Assembly: GCA_004347865.1 (NCBI GenBank)
Contig: QNUZ01000002.1
Location: 1-37,757, forward strand
Length of the DNA stretch: 37,757 nt
From: Archaeoglobi archaeon
GTDB lineage: Archaea > Halobacteriota > Archaeoglobi > Archaeoglobales > Archaeoglobaceae
Direction: 5' to 3'
Shown: positions 1 through 8,644 of the stretch, piece after piece
Layout: each line of letters opens with the position of its first letter
Numbering within the stretch: the first letter of the stretch is position 1
Notes under the pieces: generated by a model
Seen by the model: only the letters and a program-made list of their open reading frames with translations
What the model was told of the DNA's origin: nothing
Database searches by the model: none
Made by a program: the position numbers and the translations under genes

Positions 1-1
1 G

Positions 2-196
2 AAAAGGGTTATAATACTCACAGATTACGATAAAAAAGGCTTTGAGATTGAAAAAGGGCTTTCAAGAGCGCTGCTGAGCTACGGAAACGTTCCCAATACC
101 GAGCTCAGGAGGAGGATTTTCAGGTATATAAGAAAGGATATAACAAAGGTGGAGGAACTTGAAAGCTTCATTAGGAGGGAGAAAAATGAACTATGA
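2..196 (+). CDS. C-terminal fragment of a Toprim-domain protein (5' truncated by window edge)
   Basis: Frame 2 is open from the window start to TGA at 194-196: [64 protein letters not shown]; 'TDYDxxG' is a Toprim-like DxD motif. Confidence 0.6.
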   Translation, partial: KRVIILTDYDKKGFEIEKGLSRALLSYGNVPNTELRRRIFRYIRKDITKVEELESFIRREKNEL

Positions 197-998
197 AGAT
201 GTCGTGAACGCAGTTTCCGAGTTAATCGTTAGGGCCCAGACAGAGCTACCTTCAGATGTCGTTCAGGCTTTGAGGAGGGCTTATGAGATTGAGGAGAGCG
301 AGATAGCAAGGAAAAACCTAGAAGTAATACTCCAGAACATAGAAATTGCAAGAAGATCGAAACTTCCGATTTGCCAAGACACGGGAATACCCTTCTTTTT
401 TGTGGAGGTTGGAACAGAACTGAGATTAGATTTTGACATAAAGAAGGCTATAAGGGAGGCTGTTAGAAGGCTCACACCGTCAGTTCTTCGTCCCAATGCC
501 GTCCATCCGCTTACAAGGGAGAACTCTGGAGACAACACGGGCCTAGGTGTCCCCATTGTGAACATAGATCTGGTCGATGGTGACAGGCTTCGAATTTCCT
601 ACATGCCCAAGGGTGCCGGAAGCGAAAACATGTCCCAGCTAAAGATGTTACTGCCAATGGAAACAGGTAAAATAAAAAGATTTGTTGTGGAGACTGTTGC
701 AAGAGCGATGGGGATGCCTTGCCCGCCAGTTATTATTGGTTTGGGTATCGGGGGCAGTTTCGATGTCTCAGCAAAGCTCGCGAAAAAGGCCTTACTCAGG
801 AGCCTAGACAGCATGAACGAATTCGAGCTCGAAATTCTAGAAGCTGTAAATTCGCTGGGAATCGGACCAATGGGTCTTGGAGGGAAAACTACCGCTCTGG
901 CCGTGCTTTCAAATCTAAACCACTGCCACACCGCCTCACTTCCGGTGGCCGTTAACATTCAGTGCTGGGCAAATCGAAGAGCAGAGGTGATCTTGTGA
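186..998 (+). CDS. fumA: Fumarate hydratase class I, alpha subunit
   Basis: Motifs '[17 protein letters not shown]', '[13 protein letters not shown]', '[14 protein letters not shown]', '[12 protein letters not shown]'. ATG at 186 preferred to the longer track start at 159. Confidence 0.9.
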   Translation: MNYEDVVNAVSELIVRAQTELPSDVVQALRRAYEIEESEIARKNLEVILQNIEIARRSKLPICQDTGIPFFFVEVGTELRLDFDIKKAIREAVRRLTPSVLRPNAVHPLTRENSGDNTGLGVPIVNIDLVDGDRLRISYMPKGAGSENMSQLKMLLPMETGKIKRFVVETVARAMGMPCPPVIIGLGIGGSFDVSAKLAKKALLRSLDSMNEFELEILEAVNSLGIGPMGLGGKTTALAVLSNLNHCHTASLPVAVNIQCWANRRAEVIL

Positions 999-1537
999 TC
1001 CTAAACTGTGTGGACGAAAGAATTCTGGAATTAAAAGCAGGAGATATAGTCTATGTAACAGGCGAGATTATAACCGCAAGGGATAAAGCACATGCCAGGG
1101 CCGCTGAGATGCTTAAAAATGGACAGAGGCTTCCATTCAGCTTCAATCGCTCTATTGTCTATCACTGCGGACCGATAGTTAGCGGTGACCGAGTGATCTC
1201 TGCCGGGCCTACTACGTCGGAAAGGATGAGCCCCTACGCTCCAAATATCCTGAAGAACGTCGAGCTGATGGTTATGATCGGAAAAGGAGGAATGAACAGG
1301 GAAGTTGTAGAGGCGATGAAGGGCAAGGCTGTTTACCTAGCATTCCCGGGAGGTGCTGGGGCTCTTGCTGCGAGCAAAATAAAGAAAATTAAGGGTGTAT
1401 TCTGGGAGGATTTAGGAATGGCTGAGGCTGTTTGGGTTTTCGAAGTCGAAAATTTCGGGCCATGTGTGGTTGCGATCGATTCAGAGGGAAAGAATCTTTA
1501 TGAAGGGGTTGAGAAAAGGGTCAGGGCCAGATTATGA
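995..1537 (+). CDS. fumB: Fumarate hydratase class I, beta subunit
   Basis: '[24 protein letters not shown]', 'VYHCGPIV', '[10 protein letters not shown]', 'MIGKGGM'; GTG start at 995 overlaps the stop of the alpha subunit (GTGA). Confidence 0.9.
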   Translation: MILNCVDERILELKAGDIVYVTGEIITARDKAHARAAEMLKNGQRLPFSFNRSIVYHCGPIVSGDRVISAGPTTSERMSPYAPNILKNVELMVMIGKGGMNREVVEAMKGKAVYLAFPGGAGALAASKIKKIKGVFWEDLGMAEAVWVFEVENFGPCVVAIDSEGKNLYEGVEKRVRARL

Positions 1538-1779
1538 TCGTCCTACATCTGGCGGGGCATTGTATAGAAACAGCTGCTAAGAGAAGGTACGAAGAATTGG
1601 TGTCTTACCTGCTCCGGCATGAAGACGAAGAGAAGGAGAGAGAACTCGAGTTTTTGGTAGAATTCTTGGATAAAGCGGATTTTTCTGAACTTAGAAGAAG
1701 GGGATTTGACGGCAGAGAGGAGATGCTAGTTGGGATAAAAAAAGAGGGGGAGAAATTCGTCGTCGAAAAGCTAGGTTAG
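1534..1779 (+). CDS. Small conserved-looking hypothetical protein downstream of the fumarase genes
   Basis: 81-aa ORF starting with an ATGA overlap with fumB; charged, coding-like composition. Confidence 0.5.
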   Translation: MIVLHLAGHCIETAAKRRYEELVSYLLRHEDEEKERELEFLVEFLDKADFSELRRRGFDGREEMLVGIKKEGEKFVVEKLG

Positions 1780-3357
1780 GGCATAACCGTAGACTTTCGA
1801 ATACGCAACGTTGTTCGAGTTGTCTACTGCTACGATGTAGAACTCTACAGCATTTTGAACCTGGAGCTTGGCAATATAAAGCTCCTCAGAAAGCCCGTAG
1901 CCGCCTATCGGCTCTCTTACGTACTTTCTCCCGATCTCCATGTCTTTGTAATTCCACTTTCCGCCCTCTATTGAATAAGCTATGAGAACTCTGTGGAGAG
2001 CGCTTTCGGGATCTTTGATGAGCGCGGAAATGCTTAATTCATTCCCTTCAGCTTTAACATCTATAGATACGATCTCCGGTGGAGTTAAATCTGCCAGCCT
2101 GTATAATTTCTGGGAGCTTTTATTTTCCGAGAAAACAACATAAATGTTTCCCTTGGAAACTGCAACCTTGGGTGTAAGAACTTCTGCACCCTCGTGCTTC
2201 AATTCGTAGAGCTTTTCAAGCCCGCGCCAGAGGATGTATATCCTTCCGTAACTGTCTGTTTTGACGGGTAGGATCACCACGTTGTCTGAGACCACAGGAA
2301 ATCCTGGTATCTCGTTTGCGCTAAGATTGAAGGTTCCAATCATATTTCCGTCGAAGTCCACGATCTGAAGATCCAGGTTCTTATCTCCGATGGTCTTTGG
2401 AATGAAGAGCGCATTTTCATTTGCAGAAAGTAGTGGGTTACAATTTGAATCCTCACCTGCCCCAAAATATCCCTTCCAGAGCTCTTTTCCATATTCGGAA
2501 AATGCATAAACATATCCTTGGCGGGAAACAAAGATCTTTCCATTCTTATATAGCGGTGCGGAATAGCCTTTATCGATTTCCCATACAGGCTTTCCTGTTT
2601 TCAGTTCAAAGGCATAAAGCTTGTCCGAGGATACAAAGAGCTTGCCATTTCCAGCCGCAAACCCGTTGACAGTTCCCGCAACCTTTGCCTTCCATTTCAA
2701 CTCTCCTTTTTGAGAGAAGCACATGACCCATGGGTCTAAGTTGTCTGTCCCTACACAGACTAGCTCCTCCACAATCAAAGCAGAGACGCTTCCCGCGATG
2801 TTAATCTCATTATGCCAAACAATTTTACCGTTCTCTTTTTCAAAAGCAATCAGAGAGAAACCCTTTTTGCCAGCGGTAGTCCCAACGAATAGGTAATCTC
2901 CGATCCCGTAGGCCTTTATTTCTTTTTCAAATGACTCATGGATATCAAAACTCCATAAAAGCTCCCCGTTGTTGTAGGCATAAACCCTGTAGTTGTCGAA
3001 TAGGAACACGATATCATCCGCAACAGGCGTGGCAAGTTCCCCTCTGAAATTGACGCTGACATTGGTAACCCCAACCAATTTTGGTTTTCTTGGAATTTCA
3101 GAAGCGTAGAAATCGCTATTCTCCGTCCCTTTCACCAAATTCCAAGGTTTCAAGTTTAAAAGGAATTCGTTGGGTATCTCTTCTCTTTCCTTTACGGGCG
3201 TTACCTCCCTGAGCTCTTTCTTTTCAGATGTTGTTGGTGGAGGAACAGTTTTTTCAGGTGTCACAGTCGGCTGAGGTACTGGAGTCTCATTTTTCGCCAC
3301 TTGCTGAACGCAGCAGGAAAGCAAAAGTATCAGGAGTACGGCCAAAATCCATCGCAT
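1771..3357 (-). CDS. Lipoprotein with PQQ-type beta-propeller repeats
   Basis: N-terminal signal and lipobox 'LLILLLSCCVQQ', Pro/Thr-rich linker, then repeats such as 'LYAFELKTGKPVWEIDKG', 'GELLWSFDI', 'NGKIVWHNE'. Confidence 0.75.
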   Translation of the reverse strand: MRWILAVLLILLLSCCVQQVAKNETPVPQPTVTPEKTVPPPTTSEKKELREVTPVKEREEIPNEFLLNLKPWNLVKGTENSDFYASEIPRKPKLVGVTNVSVNFRGELATPVADDIVFLFDNYRVYAYNNGELLWSFDIHESFEKEIKAYGIGDYLFVGTTAGKKGFSLIAFEKENGKIVWHNEINIAGSVSALIVEELVCVGTDNLDPWVMCFSQKGELKWKAKVAGTVNGFAAGNGKLFVSSDKLYAFELKTGKPVWEIDKGYSAPLYKNGKIFVSRQGYVYAFSEYGKELWKGYFGAGEDSNCNPLLSANENALFIPKTIGDKNLDLQIVDFDGNMIGTFNLSANEIPGFPVVSDNVVILPVKTDSYGRIYILWRGLEKLYELKHEGAEVLTPKVAVSKGNIYVVFSENKSSQKLYRLADLTPPEIVSIDVKAEGNELSISALIKDPESALHRVLIAYSIEGGKWNYKDMEIGRKYVREPIGGYGLSEELYIAKLQVQNAVEFYIVAVDNSNNVAYSKVYGYALT

Positions 3358-3449
3358 GGAACATGTTTCACATTGTGGTATAAAAACTTTGCAGTAATCC
3401 TTTTTGAACGAGCGTAAGGTTTAACGTTCAGGATAAAAAAAGAGATCTT

Positions 3450-4202
3450 ATGCTAACTCTGGTCGGCTTAGGTCTGCAAGATTTCAGGGACATAACTCTA
3501 CGAGGATATGAAGCGGTAAAAAAAGCCGAGGAGGTGTATCTGGATACCTATACCTCAAGGATTTCTTCATCGATTGAAGATTTGCAGAGATTTTTTGGCA
3601 AGAAAATAATAGAAGCTAAAAGGAGCGACCTAGAAGAGGGGGGCAGAAAAATAATTGAGAGAGCTAGGGAGAGAGACGTCGTTATACTCATTCCGGGGGA
3701 TCCGACAATAGCGACTACCCATATCGCTCTGGTTTTGGAAGCAAGAAAAGCGAATGTTGAAACAAGAATAATAAACAACGCGAGTATAATCAATGCGGTC
3801 TGCTCGTTAACAGGGTTGCAGAACTACCGCTTTGGAAAGTCTGCGACGATCAGCTGGTTTCGTTCGAGAGCCTTTATTGACACGATTTATGCAAATCTAA
3901 GCATAGATGCTCATACATTGCTTTTTTTGGATTTGAATCCCCCAATGACCATAAAAGAAGCAGTTAGTCGAATTTTGGAGCTTGATAGCGGCTTTAAAGA
4001 CCACTTCGCTGTCGGAGTGGCAAGAGCGGGAAGCGAAGATGCAGTTGTCAAGTGCGACCGACTCAAGGAACTGGCTTATTTCAGCTTTGGGGAACCGCTC
4101 CATTCCCTAGTAATTCTATCAAAAAAGCTTCACGTGCTCGAATACGAATGCCTAGTCTACTTTGCTTCCGCTCCTGAGGAGCTGAGAGAATGGGTTTTAT
4201 AA
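3450..4202 (+). CDS. dphB: Diphthine synthase
   Basis: N-terminus 'MLTLVGLGLQDFRDITLRGYEAVKKAEEVYLDTYTS', 'VILIPGDPTIATTH'; tetrapyrrole-methylase-like fold typical of DphB/Dph5. Confidence 0.92.
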   Translation: MLTLVGLGLQDFRDITLRGYEAVKKAEEVYLDTYTSRISSSIEDLQRFFGKKIIEAKRSDLEEGGRKIIERARERDVVILIPGDPTIATTHIALVLEARKANVETRIINNASIINAVCSLTGLQNYRFGKSATISWFRSRAFIDTIYANLSIDAHTLLFLDLNPPMTIKEAVSRILELDSGFKDHFAVGVARAGSEDAVVKCDRLKELAYFSFGEPLHSLVILSKKLHVLEYECLVYFASAPEELREWVL

Positions 4203-4242
4203 ATAATAAAGAGATGGATTCCTGTTTAGCTTCGGTGGTGTT

Positions 4243-4608
4243 ATGGAAGGACATGAAAGGATGAGAGAGATCAAGGAACGATTCGGAGATCTTATTGACG
4301 AGGAAACAGCCAATGCGCTTGCCAGATATTCCCCAAATTTGGAGGAATTCACGAAGATCTCTGAAATAGTACCCGGAAAGGTAAACATTCGGGGAAAAGT
4401 GAGCGGAATCGGAGATCCCGATATCGGGAGAGAAATATACCTCTCAGACGAAACCGGAAGGGTTAGAATTATTGTCTGGGATAAGGAGGTATACAAAAAG
4501 GCTGAAATTGGGATGACAGTCGAGATACACAACGCTTATGCTAAAGAAGGAAAGAAGGGGGTGGAAGTTCATGTAAACAGGTACTCAATTGTAAAATTTT
4601 TAGAGTAG
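4243..4608 (+). CDS. OB-fold nucleic-acid-binding protein (RPA/SSB-like)
   Basis: 'PGKVNIRGKVSGIGDPDIGREIYLSDETGRVRIIVWDKE' is an OB-fold anticodon/RPA-like motif. Confidence 0.75.
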   Translation: MEGHERMREIKERFGDLIDEETANALARYSPNLEEFTKISEIVPGKVNIRGKVSGIGDPDIGREIYLSDETGRVRIIVWDKEVYKKAEIGMTVEIHNAYAKEGKKGVEVHVNRYSIVKFLE

Positions 4609-4913
4609 AAGAGATGAGAGTAGCAACTGCAGTCCGAGCATCCAAAGCCTTTAATCGGGGTCAGTTTGATCTTATGCGCCAGTTCGCATTCTTCAAGGTT
4701 GATGAGGATCGCCCCGAGCACCTCAAAGACCTCCGAGATATAGTCTATATGCCATTTTTTCCTTTTACTGCCAAAATGCCTTTTCACTCTGCTCAATCTT
4801 TCCGCGCTGCCCACGTAATAATAGAATCCTGGTTCAAAATCAAATGTTCCGAGCTTTCCAACCCTGACTACTCGATTTCTGCTATTATACAAGATAAGAA
4901 GGTAGGATACCAC
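4569..4913 (-). CDS. DUF123 / GIY-YIG-like (Uri superfamily) endonuclease domain protein
   Basis: 'PGFYYYVGSAERLSRVKRHFGSKRKKWHIDYI', 'GFGCSDCSCYSHLFY'. Confidence 0.8.
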   Translation of the reverse strand: MVSYLLILYNSRNRVVRVGKLGTFDFEPGFYYYVGSAERLSRVKRHFGSKRKKWHIDYISEVFEVLGAILINLEECELAHKIKLTPIKGFGCSDCSCYSHLFYSKNFTIEYLFT

Positions 4914-4942
4914 AGGGGCTGTTGAATAAAAAATAAAAAGAT

Positions 4943-5263
4943 TTACTGTTTCTTCTTCTCTTCCCTTGGAGCCATTTCGAGCATCTTGCTGTAAATTTCA
5001 TCTTGTTGCTTCTCAAGCTGGTCTAAAAGCTTTTTGAAGTTCTCAAAAACCTTTTCCTGAGACTCTGTGTAGAGCTGTATTGCCTTCTTAACACTTTCGA
5101 AGCTCTCTCCCGGCAAGAACTGCCGCAGATAGAACTCATACATGCTGACGTAGTTATCCATGCTAACTTTCAGCAAGTCCAAGGTTGTCTTGGCTACCCC
5201 AAAACCCATCTTGTAGAAACCCCTACCCGCTTCCACTAACTCCTTCATCTCCATATTTTTCAC
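4943..5263 (-). CDS. Phasin-like / PhaE-like coiled-coil protein
   Basis: 106-aa helical protein 'FYKMGFGVAKTTLDLLKVSMDNYVSMYEFYLRQF...QEKVFENFKKLLDQLEKQQDEIYSKMLEM'; overlaps the upstream AbrB-like gene. Confidence 0.5.
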   Translation of the reverse strand: MKNMEMKELVEAGRGFYKMGFGVAKTTLDLLKVSMDNYVSMYEFYLRQFLPGESFESVKKAIQLYTESQEKVFENFKKLLDQLEKQQDEIYSKMLEMAPREEKKKQ

Positions 5264-5510
5264 CTCCTTCCTTCACGATAATTACCTTGACAACATCACC
5301 ATCTTCGAGCCTTAATGCAATTTTTTCGGCTTCTGGAATGGAAATTCTTCCACCAGCCTGTATCCTTGCTCTGAATACCGCGATCTCTTTACTCATAAAG
5401 CTAAATCCAGAGAAGAGCTTTATTGTTGATGAAAGTGACTCGATAAACTCTTTCTGAAGTCTCAATGTCTCCTCCCAGAGTCGCTGTATGTCTGCAAAAT
5501 TTGGCACCAT
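5223..5510 (-). CDS. SpoVT/AbrB-like DNA-binding protein with N-terminal helical segment
   Basis: Swapped-hairpin signature 'FRARIQAGGRISIPEAEKIALRLEDGDVVKVIIVKE'; N-terminal ~50 aa amphipathic helix. Confidence 0.75.
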   Translation of the reverse strand: MVPNFADIQRLWEETLRLQKEFIESLSSTIKLFSGFSFMSKEIAVFRARIQAGGRISIPEAEKIALRLEDGDVVKVIIVKEGGEKYGDEGVSGSG

Positions 5511-5518
5511 TTAATGGT
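5506..5518. promoter_or_regulatory. Palindrome ACCATT-T-AATGGT overlapping the start codon of the AbrB-like gene
   Basis: Exact 6-bp arms around a 1-nt centre; TATA-like ATATATATAC lies just upstream (about 5532-5545 on +). Confidence 0.45.
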
Positions 5519-5703
5519 AATTGCAGCCATAGTATATATATTTTTTTGTCAACCCACAGCGAGCAATTAAAAAGGATATCATGCTTCAATTTTACACTCA
5601 AGTGCATTTTTATTTTTTGATGCTGCGGACAAAACTAAAAGGCGAATTATTGATCTATGAATAACCAAAAAACTCATAAACCTAAAAAAATAAAGATTGA
5701 AAA

Positions 5704-5786
5704 GCGGGGGTTGCCGAGTGGCCAAAGGCGTAGGATTCAGGGTCCTATCCCGTAGGGGTTCGGGGGTTCGAATCCCTCCCCCCGCA
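5704..5786 (+). tRNA. tRNA-Leu (anticodon CAG)
   Basis: 7-bp acceptor GCGGGGG/CCCCCGC, anticodon arm TAGGA-TTCAGGG-TCCTA, variable arm, T arm 'GGGGGTTCGAATCCCTC', discriminator A. Confidence 0.93.
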
Positions 5787-5827
5787 TTAATTTATCACCA
5801 AATTTTAGATTGCATATCACGCCCAAA

Positions 5828-5890
5828 CCAAACAGGGGAAAGACCGATACCATCAAAGAGAAGGCGATCTACGTTTATCTTCCATCCTGA
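5828..5890 (+). pseudogene. Remnant of a small integrated-element-type DNA-binding protein (possible ribbon-helix-helix)
   Basis: Frame reads PNRGKTDTIKEKAIYVYLPS then TGA; 'KTDTIKExAIYVYLPS' resembles the N-terminus of small proteins of archaeal integrated elements (from memory); located just 3' of tRNA-Leu. Confidence 0.35.
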
Positions 5891-5927
5891 ATGGATCCTA
5901 CAGCCCCAGTTGCTCGTTAATGCCACA

Positions 5928-6743
5928 CTACTGTGTCGCCCGACTTGAGGGGTAGAGTTCATCGAGACGCGCGGCTAGGTGCTTCTCGATCATTATCCTC
6001 TCGAAGTGGAGGTATATCTCCCTCGGCTCGGGCATCCTCTTGTAGATGACACCCTTCCCGACGGGATCCTCCCCTGACCGCACGAGCTCCTTTATCCTCT
6101 TGTCCCTCTCGAAGATCTTCGCCAGATAATCGTCGAGCCTCTTCAGGATCTCCTCAGTGCCGCTGACTGGCTTCCCGTGGGAGGGGATTGCGAGGCTTAC
6201 CCCTCTTTTCCTCACCTCATTCTTTATTCTCTCGATAGAGAGGACGAAGTCCCTGACGTCGCAGTCGAGGCAGCCGTACCACGGACCGAAGGACGTGAGG
6301 TCCACGTCCGCGAGGAAAATCACGCCGCCGATCACAAAGCAGCTGTGCCCGGCGGAGTGCCCGGGGGTATGGAGGACCTCTATCTGGACCCCCTCGAACT
6401 CGAAGACGTCGCCGTCCTCGAATGTCCTGTCGACTCTCCCGAACTCGAAGTTCACGAAGAGCTTGACAAGGTCTCCGAGCGCGTACCTCCTCTTGAACTC
6501 CTCGTAGTCCTGGACGGCCTCGGCGTCTAGGTAGTGGGCCGCGACCCTCCTCCCGACTCTGTTCAACGCTATGTGGTCCTCGTGCCAGTGGGAGTTCAGG
6601 ATCCAGTCGACCCTGACGCCCTTGAGGGTCTCGCCAGCCCCCGCGTCTATCAGACAGCTCCTGCCCACGAGCAAGCTGTTGCTGTATGGGTACCTCCCGA
6701 AGTCGGGGCCCTCGATTATCTGCAAGTTTTTGCGGACTTCCAC
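5928..6743 (-). CDS. MBL-fold metallo-hydrolase
   Basis: HxHxDH motif 'NSHWHEDHIAL', 'LHTPGHSAGHSCFVIGGVIFLADVDL', 'AIPSHGKPV'; distinctly more GC-rich than its neighbours. Confidence 0.88.
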   Translation of the reverse strand: MEVRKNLQIIEGPDFGRYPYSNSLLVGRSCLIDAGAGETLKGVRVDWILNSHWHEDHIALNRVGRRVAAHYLDAEAVQDYEEFKRRYALGDLVKLFVNFEFGRVDRTFEDGDVFEFEGVQIEVLHTPGHSAGHSCFVIGGVIFLADVDLTSFGPWYGCLDCDVRDFVLSIERIKNEVRKRGVSLAIPSHGKPVSGTEEILKRLDDYLAKIFERDKRIKELVRSGEDPVGKGVIYKRMPEPREIYLHFERIMIEKHLAARLDELYPSSRATQ

Positions 6744-6823
6744 ACCCCCTCGAACGAATGGAATTTTATAAGCTTTCCTCTAGGTGTTTACAATGTCCTT
6801 TCGCACTTCACAACAAATTCGTT

Positions 6824-7030
6824 GAAGCTTCGCCCTTCAGGGCGGGGAGGAGGTCAGAGATCGCCCAGCTTTGCAAGAACAGGAAGGTGACTACGACTTG
6901 GCGAGGAGGCCTTGGGAGCAAAGGAGTCCTGTGTGTGCTACTCCACGGCTAAAGCCGGGAGCTTCCGGCGTTAAGGGATGCTTTACACCCTTTCCCTCAT
7001 CTGCCGGAGCTAAAGCTCTGGGTTTTCTGG
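6824..7030 (+). mobile_element. Decayed IS200/IS605-type end(s): RE-like sequence plus hairpins, no intact transposase
   Basis: 6824-6857 GAAGCTT-CGCCC-TTCA-GGGCG-GGGAGGAGGTCAG; further hairpins CGGCTAAAGCCG (6946-6957), GCCGG-GAGCTT-CCGGC (6954-6969), GAGCTAAAGCTC (7007-7018). Confidence 0.45.
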
Positions 7031-7087
7031 GCACAATTTTTATAACAAAATGTATCAAAAACTTTGGCCTGAATTTTAGTCAAGAAC

Positions 7088-7906
7088 CTAGTTTAAAGCT
7101 TCCTCAATCCTCTTCACTATTCTCTCGAAAGCCTTTGAGGTCTGCGATTCGAAGTCCACGACAAAGGGCATCCCGCTGTCCGCCTCCTTAGAAATCTTCG
7201 GATCCAACGGGATCTCGCCCAGCAGCGGCACTCCAAAGGCTTCGGCAATCTTCTTCCCGGCACCTGTGTTGAAAACCTCTATCCTCTCCCCGCACTTCGG
7301 GCAGACAAGGTAGCTCATGTTCTCAACTATCCCGAGAACCCTGAGCTTTAGCAGCTCTGCGAATTTCACGGACTTCTTCACAACGTTCTCCGAAACCTCC
7401 GAAGGAATTGTAACTATCAAAACGCCGTCCATCTCTGGCAGCAGCTGGGCAATGCTCAGCGGTTCGTCGCCCGTGCCGGGAGGGAGGTCTATCAGCAGGT
7501 AATCAAGCTCGCCCCACTCAACCTCAGCGAGTAGCTGGCGAAGTGCAGACATCTTCAGCGGTCCGCGCCAGACTACAGGGTCCTCATCGCTCTGCAGGAG
7601 AAAGTCCATTGAAACAACCTTCATGTTCATCGGTCCCAGTACTGGAATTATCTCGCCATCTTTCGAAACCCCAAGCCTTCTCCCTTTAAGTCCGAGCATC
7701 TTCGGAATGCTTGGCCCGTGCATGTCAGCGTCAAGAATTCCGACAGCATAGCCCTTGAGGGCAAAAGCCATTGCGAGGTTTGCAGTTACCGTGCTCTTTC
7801 CAACTCCGCCCTTTCCGCTGATCACAGCTATCTTGTGCCTCACTTTTGCCATCTTTTCCCTGATCTTTCTGTCCTGCTCTTCGATTATCTTCTTTCTGTC
7901 TTCCAT
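7088..7906 (-). CDS. Mrp/NBP35 (ApbC) family P-loop Fe-S cluster carrier ATPase
   Basis: 'KIAVISGKGGVGKSTVTANLAMAFA', 'DLPPGTGDEPLSIAQLLP', 'ENMSYLVCPKCGE'. Confidence 0.92.
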   Translation of the reverse strand: MEDRKKIIEEQDRKIREKMAKVRHKIAVISGKGGVGKSTVTANLAMAFALKGYAVGILDADMHGPSIPKMLGLKGRRLGVSKDGEIIPVLGPMNMKVVSMDFLLQSDEDPVVWRGPLKMSALRQLLAEVEWGELDYLLIDLPPGTGDEPLSIAQLLPEMDGVLIVTIPSEVSENVVKKSVKFAELLKLRVLGIVENMSYLVCPKCGERIEVFNTGAGKKIAEAFGVPLLGEIPLDPKISKEADSGMPFVVDFESQTSKAFERIVKRIEEALN

Positions 7907-7909
7907 CTA

Positions 7910-8266
7910 TTAATCCCCCTCGCATTCGGCCTCAGTTATTGGCTGGAGTTTTCCGGCCATGAATGCAGAAATGACCTCTCTCACCGATTTGCCTTCAGCC
8001 TTATAAATTTTTACCCTATTTTTCAGCTTTGCCAGAGCTCCCGCTCCGATTTGATATACTATTAAGACTTCGGGTTTTAGATCGAGAATTTTCTGCGATA
8101 CTCTCCTGCCACGACCGCCAATTTCTTCATGCTCAACGTTTCTTTCAAAGCTTATCTTAGTCTCGCCATCCAAATCAACAACAGCAAAAAAATTTGCCCT
8201 ACCAAAATGTCTGCTTAATTTTGCATCAGTTCCGTTCGTGTCCTCTACCGGAATCACTATCCTCAT
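7910..8266 (-). CDS. NifX/NifB-associated (dinitrogenase FeMo-cofactor) family protein
   Basis: 'MRIVIPVEDTNGTDAKLSRHFGRANFFAVVDLDG', 'GGRGRRVSQKILDLKPEVLIVYQIGAGAL'. Confidence 0.85.
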   Translation of the reverse strand: MRIVIPVEDTNGTDAKLSRHFGRANFFAVVDLDGETKISFERNVEHEEIGGRGRRVSQKILDLKPEVLIVYQIGAGALAKLKNRVKIYKAEGKSVREVISAFMAGKLQPITEAECEGD

Positions 8267-8571
8267 TCAGACTCCCCTTTCTTCAGCTCTTCCAGCCTCT
8301 TTTCAACTTCTCTCAGTTCCTCCTCGATGCTAGCCTTTTCATCCTCAAGCTCCTTTTTGTATTCTTCCAGTGCTGAAATTTCCTCGCTTCTTGACAAACT
8401 TGCTATTCTTGGATATCTCAGTCGGAGAGCCCTAGGTGAGAGACGAGAAGCGAAATAAGCCCAGCATGCGCCTCTTCCGAACAGCCATCCAGGTCTTTCC
8501 CAAGGCGGCAGATGAGAGAAGGGTCCGAATCCCGGCCAAATTCCTGCCTTCCACAATCTTCTTCCGGGCAT
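8263..8571 (-). CDS. DUF5320-like small protein with C-terminal coiled coil
   Basis: 'MPGRRLWKAGIWPGFGPFSHLPPWERPGWLFGRG' then 'LEEYKKELEDEKASIEEELREVEKRLEELKK'. ATG at 8571 (with RBS) preferred over the GTG at 8601. Confidence 0.65.
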   Translation of the reverse strand: MPGRRLWKAGIWPGFGPFSHLPPWERPGWLFGRGACWAYFASRLSPRALRLRYPRIASLSRSEEISALEEYKKELEDEKASIEEELREVEKRLEELKKGESE

Positions 8572-8586
8572 AGCATCACCTCCTAT

Positions 8587-8604
8587 TTTGTGCTTATGCA
8601 CAAA
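8587..8604. promoter_or_regulatory. Inverted repeat TTTGTGC-TTAT-GCACAAA in the divergent intergenic region, with a further half-site GCACAAA at 8630-8636
   Basis: Perfect 7-bp arms read directly; lies between the DUF5320/NifX/Mrp operon and the DUF134 regulator. Confidence 0.55.
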
Positions 8605-8644
8605 TTTTTGGCAAGATATTTAAGCTTTTGCACAAATTCGTGAT

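Noticed and set aside
6534-7191. Several overlapping plus-strand ORFs (6534-6890, 6686-6952, 6871-7191)
   Set aside because: They run over the MBL gene antisense strand, hairpin-rich IS605-like relic and mrp 3' end; no protein-like conservation.
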